Shown here: in pieces, positions 22,607-31,601 of the stretch | Numbering within the stretch: position 1 is the stretch's first letter | How the letters are laid out: every line of letters begins with the position of its first letter | DNA from: Lachnospira sp. UBA3212 | GTDB lineage: Bacteria; Bacillota; Clostridia; Lachnospirales; Lachnospiraceae | Direction of reading: 5' to 3' | Length of the DNA: 64,000 nt | NCBI GenBank assembly: GCA_002363615.1 | Contig: DEWK01000024.1 | Location: 1-64,000, forward strand | Position numbers and translations under genes: made by a program | The notes under the pieces: generated by a model | Told to the model about the DNA's origin: nothing | The model's input: the letters and a program-made list of their open reading frames with translations, nothing else | Databases searched by the model: none

Positions 22607-24265
22607 GTGAAGATACGACAGGAAGTCTGGATGAAAAATTTAATCGTTTTTACATTCATATTTATAGCGGCTTGTCTTAGAATCGTTGATGTTTTAATAG
22701 AGAATACCAGGGTGACCATGCTACTGTGTTCCTATGCTTATATTGCTATTTTTCTTTGTTGGGGTGTGGCGGTCTATCGAAAGGTTACGCAAAAGCAGGT
22801 GCGAAATTATATGATTGCCATTGCGGCGCTTTTGGTTTATTGGATGTTTGTTCGTACGGTGAAATACGCATTTGCAGAGACTCAGCTTGAGATGCGGCTT
22901 CTTTGGTATCAATATTACATTCCCCAGACCTTTGTGCCACTGTTTTCAGTTTTTGTTTCCTGGTCTTTGGGAAAGCAAGAAACCTATCGGATGCCAAAGG
23001 CTATGTACTTTCTGTATTTACCGGCAGCGTTTTTGGCTTTGACGGTTTTAACCAATGACTGTCATCAGTTGGTGTTCCAGTTTACGGATACCTACCGATA
23101 TGGAATCTTGCGATATACCTATGGGTTTGTTTATTATGTGGTGATGGCTTGGGCCATTGTCTGTGGTTTTTTTTCTTTGGGGATTATGTCAATTAAGTGT
23201 CGAGTCTTTAAAAATAAGAGGACTATTTTTTCTCCTTTGATCCCCTTTGTTTTGATAATCCTGTATTCTATTCTCTACCTTACTTCTAGAGACTTTATCA
23301 TGGCCATTATGCCGGATGTAACGGTAATCTATTGTATCTTTTACATTGCTACCTTTGAAAATTGCTTGGACTCCGGATTGATTCCTATGAATACCGGTTA
23401 TAATATGATTTTTGACTGTCTAAGTGTTCCGGTTTTAATTACCAAAAGAGATTTTCAGGTTCGCTACCGGTCCGGCTCTCCTTTGGAGTTAACAGAAGAA
23501 AAGATGAAACGTGCAATTCATGGGGTGGTCCGTCTGGATTCCAACTCTCTATTACGAGGGAATAAGATTCAATGTGGTTATGTATTTTGGAAGGAAGATG
23601 TGACAGAACTTCAGGAAATCCTTTCAGAATTAGAAGAAAACCATGAGGCTTTAGAGGAAAGAAACTATGTGGAGGAGGAAAAGTACCGAACCAAGCGTCG
23701 TACCGAGCAGCTTCGAGAGAAGAACCGCTTATACACTCAGGTTCAGGCTAGAATTTCCCGACAGATTGATTGCCTTTATGAATTGTTGGAAGAGTATGAC
23801 CAGACCAAGGATCAAGATCAGAAGAGAAAAATTCTTGCCAAGTCTGTGGTACTAGGAGCCTATATTAAGAGAAGAGGAAATCTTTTCTACCTATCTGAAA
23901 AAAATAATTTTTTAGATTCCAGTGACCTCTATCTTTGTATTCATGAAAGTACCAATAACCTGGCTTTTTTAGGGGTGGATTGCGCCGTCCAGATTGACCG
24001 GGGATTTAACTTAAGGGCTGATAGTGTGATTGCGGCTTATGAGTTCTTTGAAGATTTAATTGAGTTTACCATTGACGATATTCAAACGGTCTTTGTAAAA
24101 CTTCTTAGGGAAAATGAGGATTATAAAATGATTATTCTACTGGAAAGCTCTAAGGATATGAGGGATTTTTATTCGGATAAGATTGAAGTGATCGAAAGCA
24201 GAGAAACCGAGGATGGGGGCTTTCGGTATACCCTTCCATTAAAGAGAGGGGGCCTTCACGCATGA
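22607..24265 (+). CDS. 7TM membrane sensor, kinase-like but lacking an ATPase domain
   Basis: The 552-aa protein begins with about seven membrane helices (residues 10-245), the layout of histidine kinase N-terminal 7TM sensor domains. A short PAS-like segment (about 260-330) and a charged coiled coil (about 335-410) follow. The C-terminal 140 residues show none of the HATPase N, G1 or G2 boxes, so it is unlikely to phosphorylate alone. GTG 22607 is the start, with AAGGAG seven bases upstream. Its stop overlaps the next gene by four bases (ATGA). It is probably a receptor half that pairs with the downstream kinase. Confidence 0.72.
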   Translation: MKIRQEVWMKNLIVFTFIFIAACLRIVDVLIENTRVTMLLCSYAYIAIFLCWGVAVYRKVTQKQVRNYMIAIAALLVYWMFVRTVKYAFAETQLEMRLLWYQYYIPQTFVPLFSVFVSWSLGKQETYRMPKAMYFLYLPAAFLALTVLTNDCHQLVFQFTDTYRYGILRYTYGFVYYVVMAWAIVCGFFSLGIMSIKCRVFKNKRTIFSPLIPFVLIILYSILYLTSRDFIMAIMPDVTVIYCIFYIATFENCLDSGLIPMNTGYNMIFDCLSVPVLITKRDFQVRYRSGSPLELTEEKMKRAIHGVVRLDSNSLLRGNKIQCGYVFWKEDVTELQEILSELEENHEALEERNYVEEEKYRTKRRTEQLREKNRLYTQVQARISRQIDCLYELLEEYDQTKDQDQKRKILAKSVVLGAYIKRRGNLFYLSEKNNFLDSSDLYLCIHESTNNLAFLGVDCAVQIDRGFNLRADSVIAAYEFFEDLIEFTIDDIQTVFVKLLRENEDYKMIILLESSKDMRDFYSDKIEVIESRETEDGGFRYTLPLKRGGLHA

Positions 24266-25533
24266 TTCCATTTTCATACGCTGCACACCTGGAGCAATTT
24301 TTGCTTTTAATGGTTTTAGCTGCAGAGGTTGTATTGTTAATTTTATATTTAATTATTATTATTCAGGATAATAAATTAATCAGGAGAAAGGTCTTTGCAA
24401 GTTTTATGGTCCTTTTGACCTTTTCCCTTTTATGTGTTTTGGCAGATAATTATCATTTTCATCGATTTAAGGTGGAAATTCCCACGCTTTTTCTTTGGAT
24501 TATAACGATTCTTTTGGCAAATTATGTGGCAAGTAGCCTGTATTTTCGAATTCAAATGGGAGATGTGAATATGGGAAAGGGCTGTATTCGTGGAGCCATT
24601 GATAATCTTCCGGTAGGAATCGTGTATTTCACTGAGATGGGAAGCATTAAACTTTGCAACAATCAAATGTATGATTTATATTTGCAAATGACCGGCCATG
24701 ATCTGCAATCTTCCAAGGAATTAATGGATGCTTTAGATGATCCAAACCAAAGACCGAATGTAGTAAAAACCAAGGATCAGGTACTGATTTTTCCGGATGG
24801 AAGGGCTTGGACCTATACCATAAAAGAGATTATTGCCAGTGATAAAAATAAATATTTGGAAGTCTTCTTTTATGATGTGACCCAATTAAATCAAAAACGT
24901 CAGGAACTTTCTGAAAGTTCCATGAAGCTGAAGGAAATGTATAAGGAATTAAAGGAATTATCCGATAATTCCATGGACCTGGTGCGGGAAGAAGAAATCA
25001 TGCATGCAATCACACATCTTCACGATCAAATGGGTGGTGGAATGTTGGCAATTCGCAGGCAACTTTTGGCTGATTCGGTTTCGAAAGAAGAAATGGAGGA
25101 TGCCCTTATGGTTTGGAAAAAGACCATTCAGATGCTCCGAGCCGGAAATAGTAACCCACAATTGTTTGATGATTTTGAGGAGGTGCTTGAAGATGCTTCC
25201 GTTTTGGGAATCGAGATTAAGATGGATGGACAGTTGCCACCTTTTGGGGAGGCAAGGGAGAATGTGGTGCTTGCAATTTGGGAATGTATGACGAATGGAG
25301 TTCGACATGGCGGAGCAGATCATTTGTATGTTACCATAAGAGAAGCGGCAGATTCTGTGATTTGTCAGATTCGAAATAATGGAAAACCCCCTGAGAGGGT
25401 AATTCATCCAAGAGGTGGTTTAAAAAATTTAGGCCGTAATGTGCGAGCCTGTGGTGGGACAATTAAGATTCAATCCAGACCAACGTTTGCTTTGATGATT
25501 CAGGTTCCGCTTAGAAAGGAAGAAAGTCTATGA
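24262..25533 (+). CDS. Membrane sensor histidine kinase
   Basis: This 423-aa kinase has three N-terminal membrane helices (about 13-96), a PAS-like domain (about 103-215), a coiled coil, a phospho-acceptor region with THLHDQMGGGM (likely His254) and an HATPase domain with N-box ECMTNGVRHG and RNNGKPP followed by GGLKNLGRNV. The HD-after-Leu motif is like the NarX/LiaS type. It should phosphorylate the response regulator encoded next, whose start overlaps its stop by four bases. Confidence 0.87.
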   Translation: MIPFSYAAHLEQFLLLMVLAAEVVLLILYLIIIIQDNKLIRRKVFASFMVLLTFSLLCVLADNYHFHRFKVEIPTLFLWIITILLANYVASSLYFRIQMGDVNMGKGCIRGAIDNLPVGIVYFTEMGSIKLCNNQMYDLYLQMTGHDLQSSKELMDALDDPNQRPNVVKTKDQVLIFPDGRAWTYTIKEIIASDKNKYLEVFFYDVTQLNQKRQELSESSMKLKEMYKELKELSDNSMDLVREEEIMHAITHLHDQMGGGMLAIRRQLLADSVSKEEMEDALMVWKKTIQMLRAGNSNPQLFDDFEEVLEDASVLGIEIKMDGQLPPFGEARENVVLAIWECMTNGVRHGGADHLYVTIREAADSVICQIRNNGKPPERVIHPRGGLKNLGRNVRACGGTIKIQSRPTFALMIQVPLRKEESL

Positions 25534-26168
25534 TAGAAGTGTTAGTAGTTGACGATCAGCGCATGGCTCAGGAAAACATGGAGCATGCCATTGGACAAAG
25601 TGATAATTATCATTTGTCAGCAAAACTTTTAAGTGCAGGGGTTGCCCTTACGTATTGTTCTAAAAATCATGTAGATTTAATTCTTATGGATGTTTGCACC
25701 CATGGTTCCAAGGATGGAATCGATGCAGCGGCTGAAATTAAACGTCAGTATCCGAAAATAAAAATTATTATTGTAACTTCTATGATGGAGGTTGGATATA
25801 TTGATCGAGCAAAGAAGGCAGGAGTAGACAGCTTTTGGTATAAGGATATCAGCCCGGAATCTTTAAGGGAGATGATGGATCGAACCATGGAAGGTGAGCA
25901 CCTTTTTCCTTTTAATCAGCCGGATATTAAAATTGGATTAGTTGCCATTTCAGAACTGACTCCTACGGAATTAAACGTGCTTCGTTTGATTTGTGATGGC
26001 TTAGAATATGATGAGATGGCAGAAAAACTTGGGGTTGCCAAGGGAACCGTCAAGTACCATGTGTCAAATATTCTTTCCAAAACCGGTTATAAAAATAAGA
26101 CCCGGTTGGCGGTAGCCGCTACCAATAAGAACCTGATTGTTCCCAATATTCCGGAGGATGCAGAATAA
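25530..26168 (+). CDS. LuxR/NarL-type response regulator
   Basis: The 212-aa regulator has a receiver domain (acidic pocket VVDDQ, phospho-acceptor Asp54 in LILMDVCTHG, Lys in FWYKDI) and a C-terminal LuxR helix-turn-helix: LTPTELNVLRLICDG then KGTVKYHVSNILSKTGYKNKTRLAV. It closes a three-gene chain in which each start overlaps the previous stop. Its stop is one base from the stop of the convergent HAD gene, leaving no room for a separate terminator. Targets are unknown. Confidence 0.93.
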   Translation: MIEVLVVDDQRMAQENMEHAIGQSDNYHLSAKLLSAGVALTYCSKNHVDLILMDVCTHGSKDGIDAAAEIKRQYPKIKIIIVTSMMEVGYIDRAKKAGVDSFWYKDISPESLREMMDRTMEGEHLFPFNQPDIKIGLVAISELTPTELNVLRLICDGLEYDEMAEKLGVAKGTVKYHVSNILSKTGYKNKTRLAVAATNKNLIVPNIPEDAE

Positions 26169-26169
26169 T

Positions 26170-26883
26170 CTATGCCTGTAGAATGCTGTTTTTTAATTCC
26201 TGGCAATTGGAGACAATTTTATTGGCCCCTTGATCTAGCAAGAAGTTCCGGCTTCGGAAGCCCCAATCCACAAGGATTACTTCCATGCCGGAATTTTTTG
26301 CTGTAAGAAGATCAATTTCGGAATCTCCCACATAAAGGGCTTCTTCTGGTTGACAAGCCAAGGCCTCTAAGGCTTTTTGAATCATGCAGGCCTCCGGTTT
26401 TCTAGGTATTTGGGGAGTTTCTCCCAAGGCAAAATCAAAGGCTCCTTCAAAATGCTCTTGACATAGGGCTTGTACGGCCGGGTTCGGTTTATTGGAAATA
26501 CAGGCAACCAAAAGACCGGCTTCTTTCAGGTCACGAATCATTTGCAAAATGCCGGGATAGGGCCTGGTAGATTCCTTGCAATGGGAAGTATAAAAAGGCC
26601 GATAGTATTCCTGCAGGTCCTCTAGTTCAAAGGCAGGAAGGTGTAAGGTTTCCTCCTTTTTTGTGCCAATGAGCTCCAAGTCTTTATAGGAGTAGCCTGC
26701 TTCATAGGCCAGAGCCCGCTTTAGGGCAACGACAACCCCGGACCCAAAAAACATGCCACATTCCTTGGTGGAATAGTTTGCTCTATGTCCAAAATGCCGC
26801 ATGGTTTCGTTGATGGCATTGGTTAAGTCTTTCAATGTATCAAGGATGGTGCCATCCATATCAAATAGAATTGCTTTTTTCAT
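26170..26883 (-). CDS. HAD-superfamily phosphatase (phosphoglycolate-phosphatase-like)
   Basis: The 237-aa hydrolase has HAD motif I FDMDGTILDT, motif II in ACISNKPN, a Lys in IPRKPEACM and motif IV YVGDSEIDLLTA. The helical cap domain after motif I and overall size match Gph/PGP. It probably dephosphorylates 2-phosphoglycolate or another small phosphometabolite; substrate cannot be told from sequence. AAGGAG precedes ATG on the minus strand. Confidence 0.88.
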   Translation of the reverse strand: MKKAILFDMDGTILDTLKDLTNAINETMRHFGHRANYSTKECGMFFGSGVVVALKRALAYEAGYSYKDLELIGTKKEETLHLPAFELEDLQEYYRPFYTSHCKESTRPYPGILQMIRDLKEAGLLVACISNKPNPAVQALCQEHFEGAFDFALGETPQIPRKPEACMIQKALEALACQPEEALYVGDSEIDLLTAKNSGMEVILVDWGFRSRNFLLDQGANKIVSNCQELKNSILQA

Positions 26884-27025
26884 AGAATCTCCTTTGTATC
26901 GAACAAAATGTTAGGTTTTATTATAGAGGAATCTGGTTTTATTTGCAATCAAAGGGATGATTTGTTATCTTAAGAGCGGGTATGTTTTACCCAATGTAAA
27001 CACAAGTTTTGACAAGGAGGTTTTT

Positions 27026-28024
27026 ATGAGAGACAAGTACCTGGCACAGGACAATCGCTATGAGAACATGACCTACCACAGGTCGGGAAGGAGCGGCCTG
27101 ATTTTACCGGAGGTTTCCTTAGGACTCTGGCATAATTTCGGCGACACCGGTCGCTACGAGAATATGAGAGCAATCTGCAGGACGGCCTTTGATCAGGGCG
27201 TTTTGCATTTTGATTTGGCAAACAACTATGGCCCTGAAAATGGTGCGGCCGAAAGAAATTTTGGCCAGATTTTAAGAGATGACCTGGGAATCTATCGAGA
27301 TGAGCTGATTATATCCAGTAAGGCAGGCTATCACATGTGGCCCGGTCCTTACGGTGATTGGGGCAGCAAGAAGTATTTAATTGCTTCCCTGGACCAAAGC
27401 CTAAAGCGAATGGGCCTTGAGTACGTAGATATTTTCTACCACCACCGCATGGATCCAAACACACCACTAGAAGAAACCATGGGTGCCCTCTCTCAGATTG
27501 TAAAATCCGGTAAGGCCCTGTATGTAGGTCTTTCGAATTACGATGGAGAGACCATGAAGAAGGCTGCAAAGATTCTTGAAGAGGAGCGTTGTCCTTTTGT
27601 GATCAATCAAAATTGTTACAATATTTTCGACCGCCGCATCGAGCATAATGGCTTGAAGGCAACGGCAAGGGAGGAAGGCAAGGGCTTGATCTGCTTCTCG
27701 CCGCTTGCCCAGGGTATGTTAACGGATCGCTACCTGAATGGTATTCCAGAGGATAGTCGAATCCGTACCGATGGTCGTTTCTTGCGGGAAGATGTGGTTG
27801 AAAAGCGTCTTGAACAGATTCGTGCCTTGAATGATTTGGCTTGTGAGCGTGGAGAGAGTCTTTCTCAGATGGCTCTTAAGTGGATATTAAAAGACGGCGT
27901 GGTAACTTCTGTTTTAGTTGGAGCATCGAAACCGGAGCAATTATTAAACAACTTAGGTGTCCTTAAGAGTGCTGACTTTACAAAAGAAGAATTGGATCGC
28001 ATCGATGAAATTACAGGAAACTAG
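27026..28024 (+). CDS. Aldo/keto reductase (YghZ/L-glyceraldehyde-3-P reductase-like)
   Basis: The 332-aa reductase has FDLANNYGPENGAAE with the catalytic Tyr, Lys in ISSKAGY, His in VDIFYHHRMDP and the NADPH-binding end VTSVLVGASKPEQLLNN. The MWPGPYGDWGSKKYL segment is characteristic of the YghZ group that reduces methylglyoxal and glyceraldehyde 3-phosphate. ATG 27026 follows CAAGGAGG; the longer frame from 26957 has no ribosome site. Monocistronic with a terminator. Confidence 0.9.
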   Translation: MRDKYLAQDNRYENMTYHRSGRSGLILPEVSLGLWHNFGDTGRYENMRAICRTAFDQGVLHFDLANNYGPENGAAERNFGQILRDDLGIYRDELIISSKAGYHMWPGPYGDWGSKKYLIASLDQSLKRMGLEYVDIFYHHRMDPNTPLEETMGALSQIVKSGKALYVGLSNYDGETMKKAAKILEEERCPFVINQNCYNIFDRRIEHNGLKATAREEGKGLICFSPLAQGMLTDRYLNGIPEDSRIRTDGRFLREDVVEKRLEQIRALNDLACERGESLSQMALKWILKDGVVTSVLVGASKPEQLLNNLGVLKSADFTKEELDRIDEITGN

Positions 28025-28031
28025 AAGATAG

Positions 28032-28066
28032 AAAATCTCCAGAGTTTGGTTCTGGAGATTTTTTTT
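28032..28066 (+). terminator. Intrinsic terminator after aldo/keto reductase
   Basis: AAAATCTCCAGA pairs perfectly with TCTGGAGATTTT around loop GTTTGGT, followed by T8. Confidence 0.93.
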
Positions 28067-28084
28067 GGCCCTTAAGGTTTTATG

Positions 28085-28471
28085 CTATTTATGGATAGGA
28101 TTACAAGCTTCTGGACAGGAAATTCGGCCCACATCCTCGATAATATGATGAAGGGATTGGGCAAGTTCTGTTTCAGCGGCCTTATAGTAGACTTCTTTGC
28201 CTTCCCGTCTGGAAGTAATTAGGTTGGCAGATTTTAAAAGACGTAGGTGGTGAGAAATGGCGGGACTTGACATGTCAACGGCAGCGGCAATGTTAATGAC
28301 ACATTCCTCTACGTGACAAAGAATCCAGAAAATCTGCAATCTTGTCGGGTCACCCAATTGTTTCATAGCAGCGGAAACTGCGTCAATGACAGAAAGCTTT
28401 GGCAACTGTTCCATAATAATTTTTTCATTTCCTTGCCCATGATCATGAGGCAGAACTAAATCCTTACTCAT
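28085..28471 (-). CDS. ArsR/SmtB-family metal-sensing repressor
   Basis: The 128-aa winged-helix repressor contains LGDPTRLQIFWILCHVEECV, a helix-turn-helix DMSSPAISHHLRLLKSANLI and a wing RREGKEVYY. Candidate metal ligands are Cys/His of CHVEEC in the position of the SmtB alpha-3 site, an N-terminal HDHG and a C-terminal CPEAC. It should leave its operator on binding zinc, cadmium or a related ion. It is divergent from an HMA protein and a P1B-ATPase whose promoter carries a 24-bp palindrome. TAGGAG precedes its ATG. Confidence 0.92.
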   Translation of the reverse strand: MSKDLVLPHDHGQGNEKIIMEQLPKLSVIDAVSAAMKQLGDPTRLQIFWILCHVEECVINIAAAVDMSSPAISHHLRLLKSANLITSRREGKEVYYKAAETELAQSLHHIIEDVGRISCPEACNPIHK

Positions 28472-28550
28472 ATAAATACTCCTATCTTGTCATTTAGAAT
28501 AACTTTATCATATCATAAAAGAAGGATTTGCTTCAATCAGAAAAATAAAG

Positions 28551-28579
28551 TTGACAGAAAGGCAGAAGAAGTGTATGAT
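28551..28579 (+). promoter_or_regulatory. Promoter of the metal-efflux genes
   Basis: TTGACA (28551-28556), exactly 17 bases, TATGAT (28574-28579): near-consensus sigma-A promoter, overlapped downstream by the palindromic operator. Confidence 0.88.
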
Positions 28580-28585
28580 AATAAT

Positions 28586-28609
28586 ACGATTAAACAATTG
28601 TTTAATCGT
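28586..28609. promoter_or_regulatory. ArsR-type operator, 24-bp perfect palindrome
   Basis: The half-site ACGATTAAACAA is followed directly by its exact inverse complement. It covers the expected transcription start of the metal-efflux promoter, where a bound ArsR/SmtB dimer would block RNA polymerase. Confidence 0.85.
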
Positions 28610-28660
28610 TTACAAATGATTTTTAATATTATTATAAAGCTTAAAGCGGAGGTAATTTTT

Positions 28661-28882
28661 ATGAAGAAGACCTATAAGATTGAGGTTGATTGTGCGAATT
28701 GTGCAGCTAAGATGGAAGAAGCTGCTAAGAACACAGAGGGCGTAAAGGATGCTAGTGTAAACTTTATGATGCTTAAGATGAAGGTGGAATTTGAAGAGGG
28801 TGCAGATGTGGAAGCAACCATGGAAAAAGTCCTTGTAAATTGTAAGAAAGTAGAAAGTGATTGTCAGATTTTCTATGCTTAA
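28661..28882 (+). CDS. HMA-domain metal-binding protein
   Basis: This 73-aa single HMA domain has the metal-binding motif CANC in VDCANCAAKM. ATG 28661 follows GCGGAGG; the longer frame from 28487 covers the promoter and was rejected. It resembles the N-terminal metal-binding domain that zinc/cadmium ATPases normally carry, here encoded as a separate protein ahead of the pump. It likely hands metal to the pump or buffers it. A second small Cys pair sits near the end (NCKKVESDC). Confidence 0.88.
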   Translation: MKKTYKIEVDCANCAAKMEEAAKNTEGVKDASVNFMMLKMKVEFEEGADVEATMEKVLVNCKKVESDCQIFYA

Positions 28883-28886
28883 GGAT

Positions 28887-28914
28887 AAAAAACACGGTTC
28901 TTCCGTGTTTTTTT
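28887..28914 (+). terminator. Terminator-like hairpin between HMA protein and pump
   Basis: AAAAACACGG pairs with CCGTGTTTTT around loop TTCTT, followed by more T. It lies inside the operon and is probably a leaky terminator that lowers expression of the ATPase relative to the small protein. Confidence 0.75.
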
Positions 28915-28935
28915 GCTTACTGGAAGGAGTACAGA

Positions 28936-30843
28936 ATGAGTAAAAAACAAAAAAAGAATCTGTTGAGAATCATCGTGGCAAGTGTGTTAATGGTGATCTT
29001 TCATTTTTTATTAGTAGAACAAGTACCAAGGGTGCTTCGTTTTCTACTGTATATGATTCCCTATTTAGTTGTGGGATATGATATTTTATGGAAGGCAGGA
29101 AAAGGAATAAAAAATCGCCAACCCTTTGATGAGAGTTTGTTAATGGCCATTGCTACCCTGGGGGCCATTGGAGTGGCTTTGGCTAGAAGTGGAGATTATA
29201 CAGAGGCGATTGCGGTTATGCTCTTTTACCAGGTAGGAGAGTGGTTCCAAAGCTATGCGGTGGGACGGAGTCGTAAAAACATCACAGAACTTATGGACAT
29301 TTGCCCAGACTATGCGAATTTGGAGGGGGAAGATGGAAGCATAGAAGAGGTGGACCCTGAAGAGGTGGAAATTGGAAGTGTTCTTGTAGTGAAGCCTGGA
29401 GAGAAAATTCCCATTGATGGAGTGGTAGTAGAAGGAACTTCTACCTTAGATACGGCGGCTCTTACGGGAGAGTCTGTTCCAAGAACCGTAAAAGTGGGGG
29501 ATGAAGTGATTAGCGGTTGTATCAATCAAAAGGGCTTGCTTAAAATCAAAACCTCCAAGGAGTTTGGAGAGTCGACGGTTTCAAAGGTGTTGGAACTGAT
29601 TGAGGAAGCATCTTCTAGAAAATCCAAATCCGAGAACTTTATTACAAAGTTTGCCAGAATTTATACCCCTATTGTGGTTTATTCGGCCCTTGCCCTGGCA
29701 ATTTTATATCCCCTTGGAAATGTGTTGATGGGCAAAGAAGCTCAAATTGGAGAAGGAATCTATCGCGCCATGACATTTCTTGTTATTAGTTGTCCTTGTG
29801 CTTTGGTGGTTTCCATTCCGCTTAGCTTTTTTGCGGGGATTGGTTGCGCCAGTCATTTGGGAATCTTAGTCAAGGGGTCTAATTATATGGAAACCCTATC
29901 AGAAGTAAGAACGGTTGTCTTTGATAAAACGGGTACATTGACCCAGGGAGTGTTTGAAGTGACAGCCTTACATCCGGACATGCTTGATCAAAAAGAATTG
30001 CTGCATTTCGCCGCTCATGTGGAACGCTATTCCACCCATCCGATTGGGGAATCCTTAAAAAAGGCATTTGGAGAGGAAGCAGATGGCTGCCAGGTAGAGG
30101 ATGTGGAAGAGATAGCAGGTTATGGAGTTTCTGCCATGGTAAATCAAAAAAAGGTCTACGTGGGAAATGCCAAGTTAATGGAAAAAATTGGAGCCAAGTG
30201 GCATGATTGTCATTTAACAGGAACGGTCATCCATGTGGCTGTAGAGGGAGAATATGCCGGTCATATTGTGATTTCAGATCGAAATAAAAAGCATGCAGGG
30301 GCAGCTATTTCCGCCTTGAAACAACAGGGAATTACCAAGACCGTGATGCTTACTGGAGACGTGGAGGAAGTTGCAAAGCAGGTGGCAAATGATTTGGGAA
30401 TTGATCTATGCTATAGCGATCTTCTCCCTCAGGATAAGGTTAGCAAGGTAGAGGAGCTCTTAGTGGCTAAGGAAGGACAGGGGCAGAAGCTTGCATTTGT
30501 AGGAGATGGGATTAACGATGCCCCAGTTCTTTCAAGGGCTGACGTGGGTGTTGCCATGGGAGCCATGGGTTCCGATGCAGCCATTGAAGCGGCTGATCTT
30601 GTTTTAATGGATGACGATCCATTAAAACTGGCAACGGCCATTAGGATTTCAAAGACTTGTCTTTCAATTGTTCACCAAAATATTTATTTTGCCATTGGCG
30701 TTAAGGTTCTTTGCTTACTCTTAGGAGCCTTGGGATTTGCTAATATGTGGCTGGCAGTATTTGCAGACGTGGGAGTTATGGTGCTTGCCGTTTTAAATGC
30801 GATTCGTTGCATGTTTGTGAAAGAGGTTAAGGTAGAAGATTAG
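28936..30843 (+). CDS. P1B-type heavy-metal-transporting ATPase (Zn/Cd class)
   Basis: The 635-aa pump has membrane helices at the N-terminus, actuator motif TGES, the translocation motif CPC in VISCPCALVVS, phosphorylation motif DKTGTLTQG, HP in STHPIGES and hinge GDGINDAP. The final helices contain the Asp-Val-Gly pattern (FADVGVMVLAVLNAIRC) seen in ZntA/CadA. It lacks the usual N-terminal HMA domain, which is supplied by the gene upstream. ATG 28936 follows GGAAGGAG. Zinc, cadmium or lead efflux is the likely role. Confidence 0.9.
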   Translation: MSKKQKKNLLRIIVASVLMVIFHFLLVEQVPRVLRFLLYMIPYLVVGYDILWKAGKGIKNRQPFDESLLMAIATLGAIGVALARSGDYTEAIAVMLFYQVGEWFQSYAVGRSRKNITELMDICPDYANLEGEDGSIEEVDPEEVEIGSVLVVKPGEKIPIDGVVVEGTSTLDTAALTGESVPRTVKVGDEVISGCINQKGLLKIKTSKEFGESTVSKVLELIEEASSRKSKSENFITKFARIYTPIVVYSALALAILYPLGNVLMGKEAQIGEGIYRAMTFLVISCPCALVVSIPLSFFAGIGCASHLGILVKGSNYMETLSEVRTVVFDKTGTLTQGVFEVTALHPDMLDQKELLHFAAHVERYSTHPIGESLKKAFGEEADGCQVEDVEEIAGYGVSAMVNQKKVYVGNAKLMEKIGAKWHDCHLTGTVIHVAVEGEYAGHIVISDRNKKHAGAAISALKQQGITKTVMLTGDVEEVAKQVANDLGIDLCYSDLLPQDKVSKVEELLVAKEGQGQKLAFVGDGINDAPVLSRADVGVAMGAMGSDAAIEAADLVLMDDDPLKLATAIRISKTCLSIVHQNIYFAIGVKVLCLLLGALGFANMWLAVFADVGVMVLAVLNAIRCMFVKEVKVED

Positions 30844-30851
30844 GAGAGCAT

Positions 30852-31463
30852 ATGAAAAAGCAATATAAGAATTTAGTGTTTGATGTAGGCGGAGTGCTAT
30901 TGTCTTACCGTTGGAAGCAACAATTGATGGACTATGGTTTGTCTGAGGCAGAGGCTCTTCGTGTGGGAAATGAAATGTTTGAGGACCCGGAAAACCTTTG
31001 GGAGGAATTGGATTACGCTAATTTTTCAGAGGAAGAGGTAATCGTAAAATATGAAAAGAAGTATCCCAAGGATGCCAAGGTGATTCGTTGGTTTATTACC
31101 CACGGGGAATATATGCAGGTGCCAAGGCCTCAAATTTGGGAATGTCTCCATGAATTAAAGGCCTGTGGTTACAAGATTTATCTGCTTTCCAATTATTGTG
31201 AGCATTTGTTTGAACGACATACCCATTATGCAGATTTTATGAAGGATATTGATGGCATGCTGGTGTCTTATATGGTTCATCACATTAAACCGGAAAAAGA
31301 AATCTATTTAGAACTCTTTAGACGCTTTGATCTAAATCCAAAGGAATGCCTCTTTTTTGATGATAGACCGCAAAATGTGGAGGGAGGACAAAGGCTTGGA
31401 ATGGACTCAATCCTAGTGGAAAGTCCGGCATCCTTATTGGAACAAATGGAATCCCTAAAATAA
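30852..31463 (+). CDS. HAD-superfamily hydrolase (YihX-like)
   Basis: The 203-aa HAD protein has motif I FDVGGVLLSY, motif II YLLSNYCEH, Lys in HHIKPEKEIY and motif IV LFFDDRPQNVEGG. Gly in place of the general acid Thr spacing (DVGGV) is typical of the YihX/epoxide-hydrolase-like group that dephosphorylates hexose phosphates. It starts eight bases after the metal pump with GGAGAG upstream, so it is probably read in the same transcript, although no link to metals is evident. Confidence 0.85.
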   Translation: MKKQYKNLVFDVGGVLLSYRWKQQLMDYGLSEAEALRVGNEMFEDPENLWEELDYANFSEEEVIVKYEKKYPKDAKVIRWFITHGEYMQVPRPQIWECLHELKACGYKIYLLSNYCEHLFERHTHYADFMKDIDGMLVSYMVHHIKPEKEIYLELFRRFDLNPKECLFFDDRPQNVEGGQRLGMDSILVESPASLLEQMESLK

Positions 31464-31501
31464 CACCTTTCTTTTCCTGGGAACAATACCGAAATTCGCA
31501 A

Positions 31502-31529
31502 TTGACATTTTCTTTTAGAATGTTATAAT
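31502..31529 (+). promoter_or_regulatory. Promoter of guaB
   Basis: TTGACA (31502-31507), 16 bases, TATAAT (31524-31529). The leader before the ATG is about 65 bases; no purine riboswitch motif was recognised in it. Confidence 0.85.
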
Positions 31530-31601
31530 AAGGAAAATTAAAAATTAATGTCGGTCTGTATACATATTTGCAGGCACGAATAGAAAGAAATGGAGGAAAT
31601 T

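Noticed and set aside
26160..26172. Nested or overlapping ends of the response regulator and HAD genes as a fusion
   Set aside because: The stops are on opposite strands one base apart; they are just convergent neighbours.
28487..28660. N-terminal extension of the HMA protein
   Set aside because: It covers the TTGACA/TATGAT promoter and the operator.
31530..31601. Purine riboswitch in the guaB leader
   Set aside because: The leader is about 65 bases and shows no purine-aptamer core motifs.
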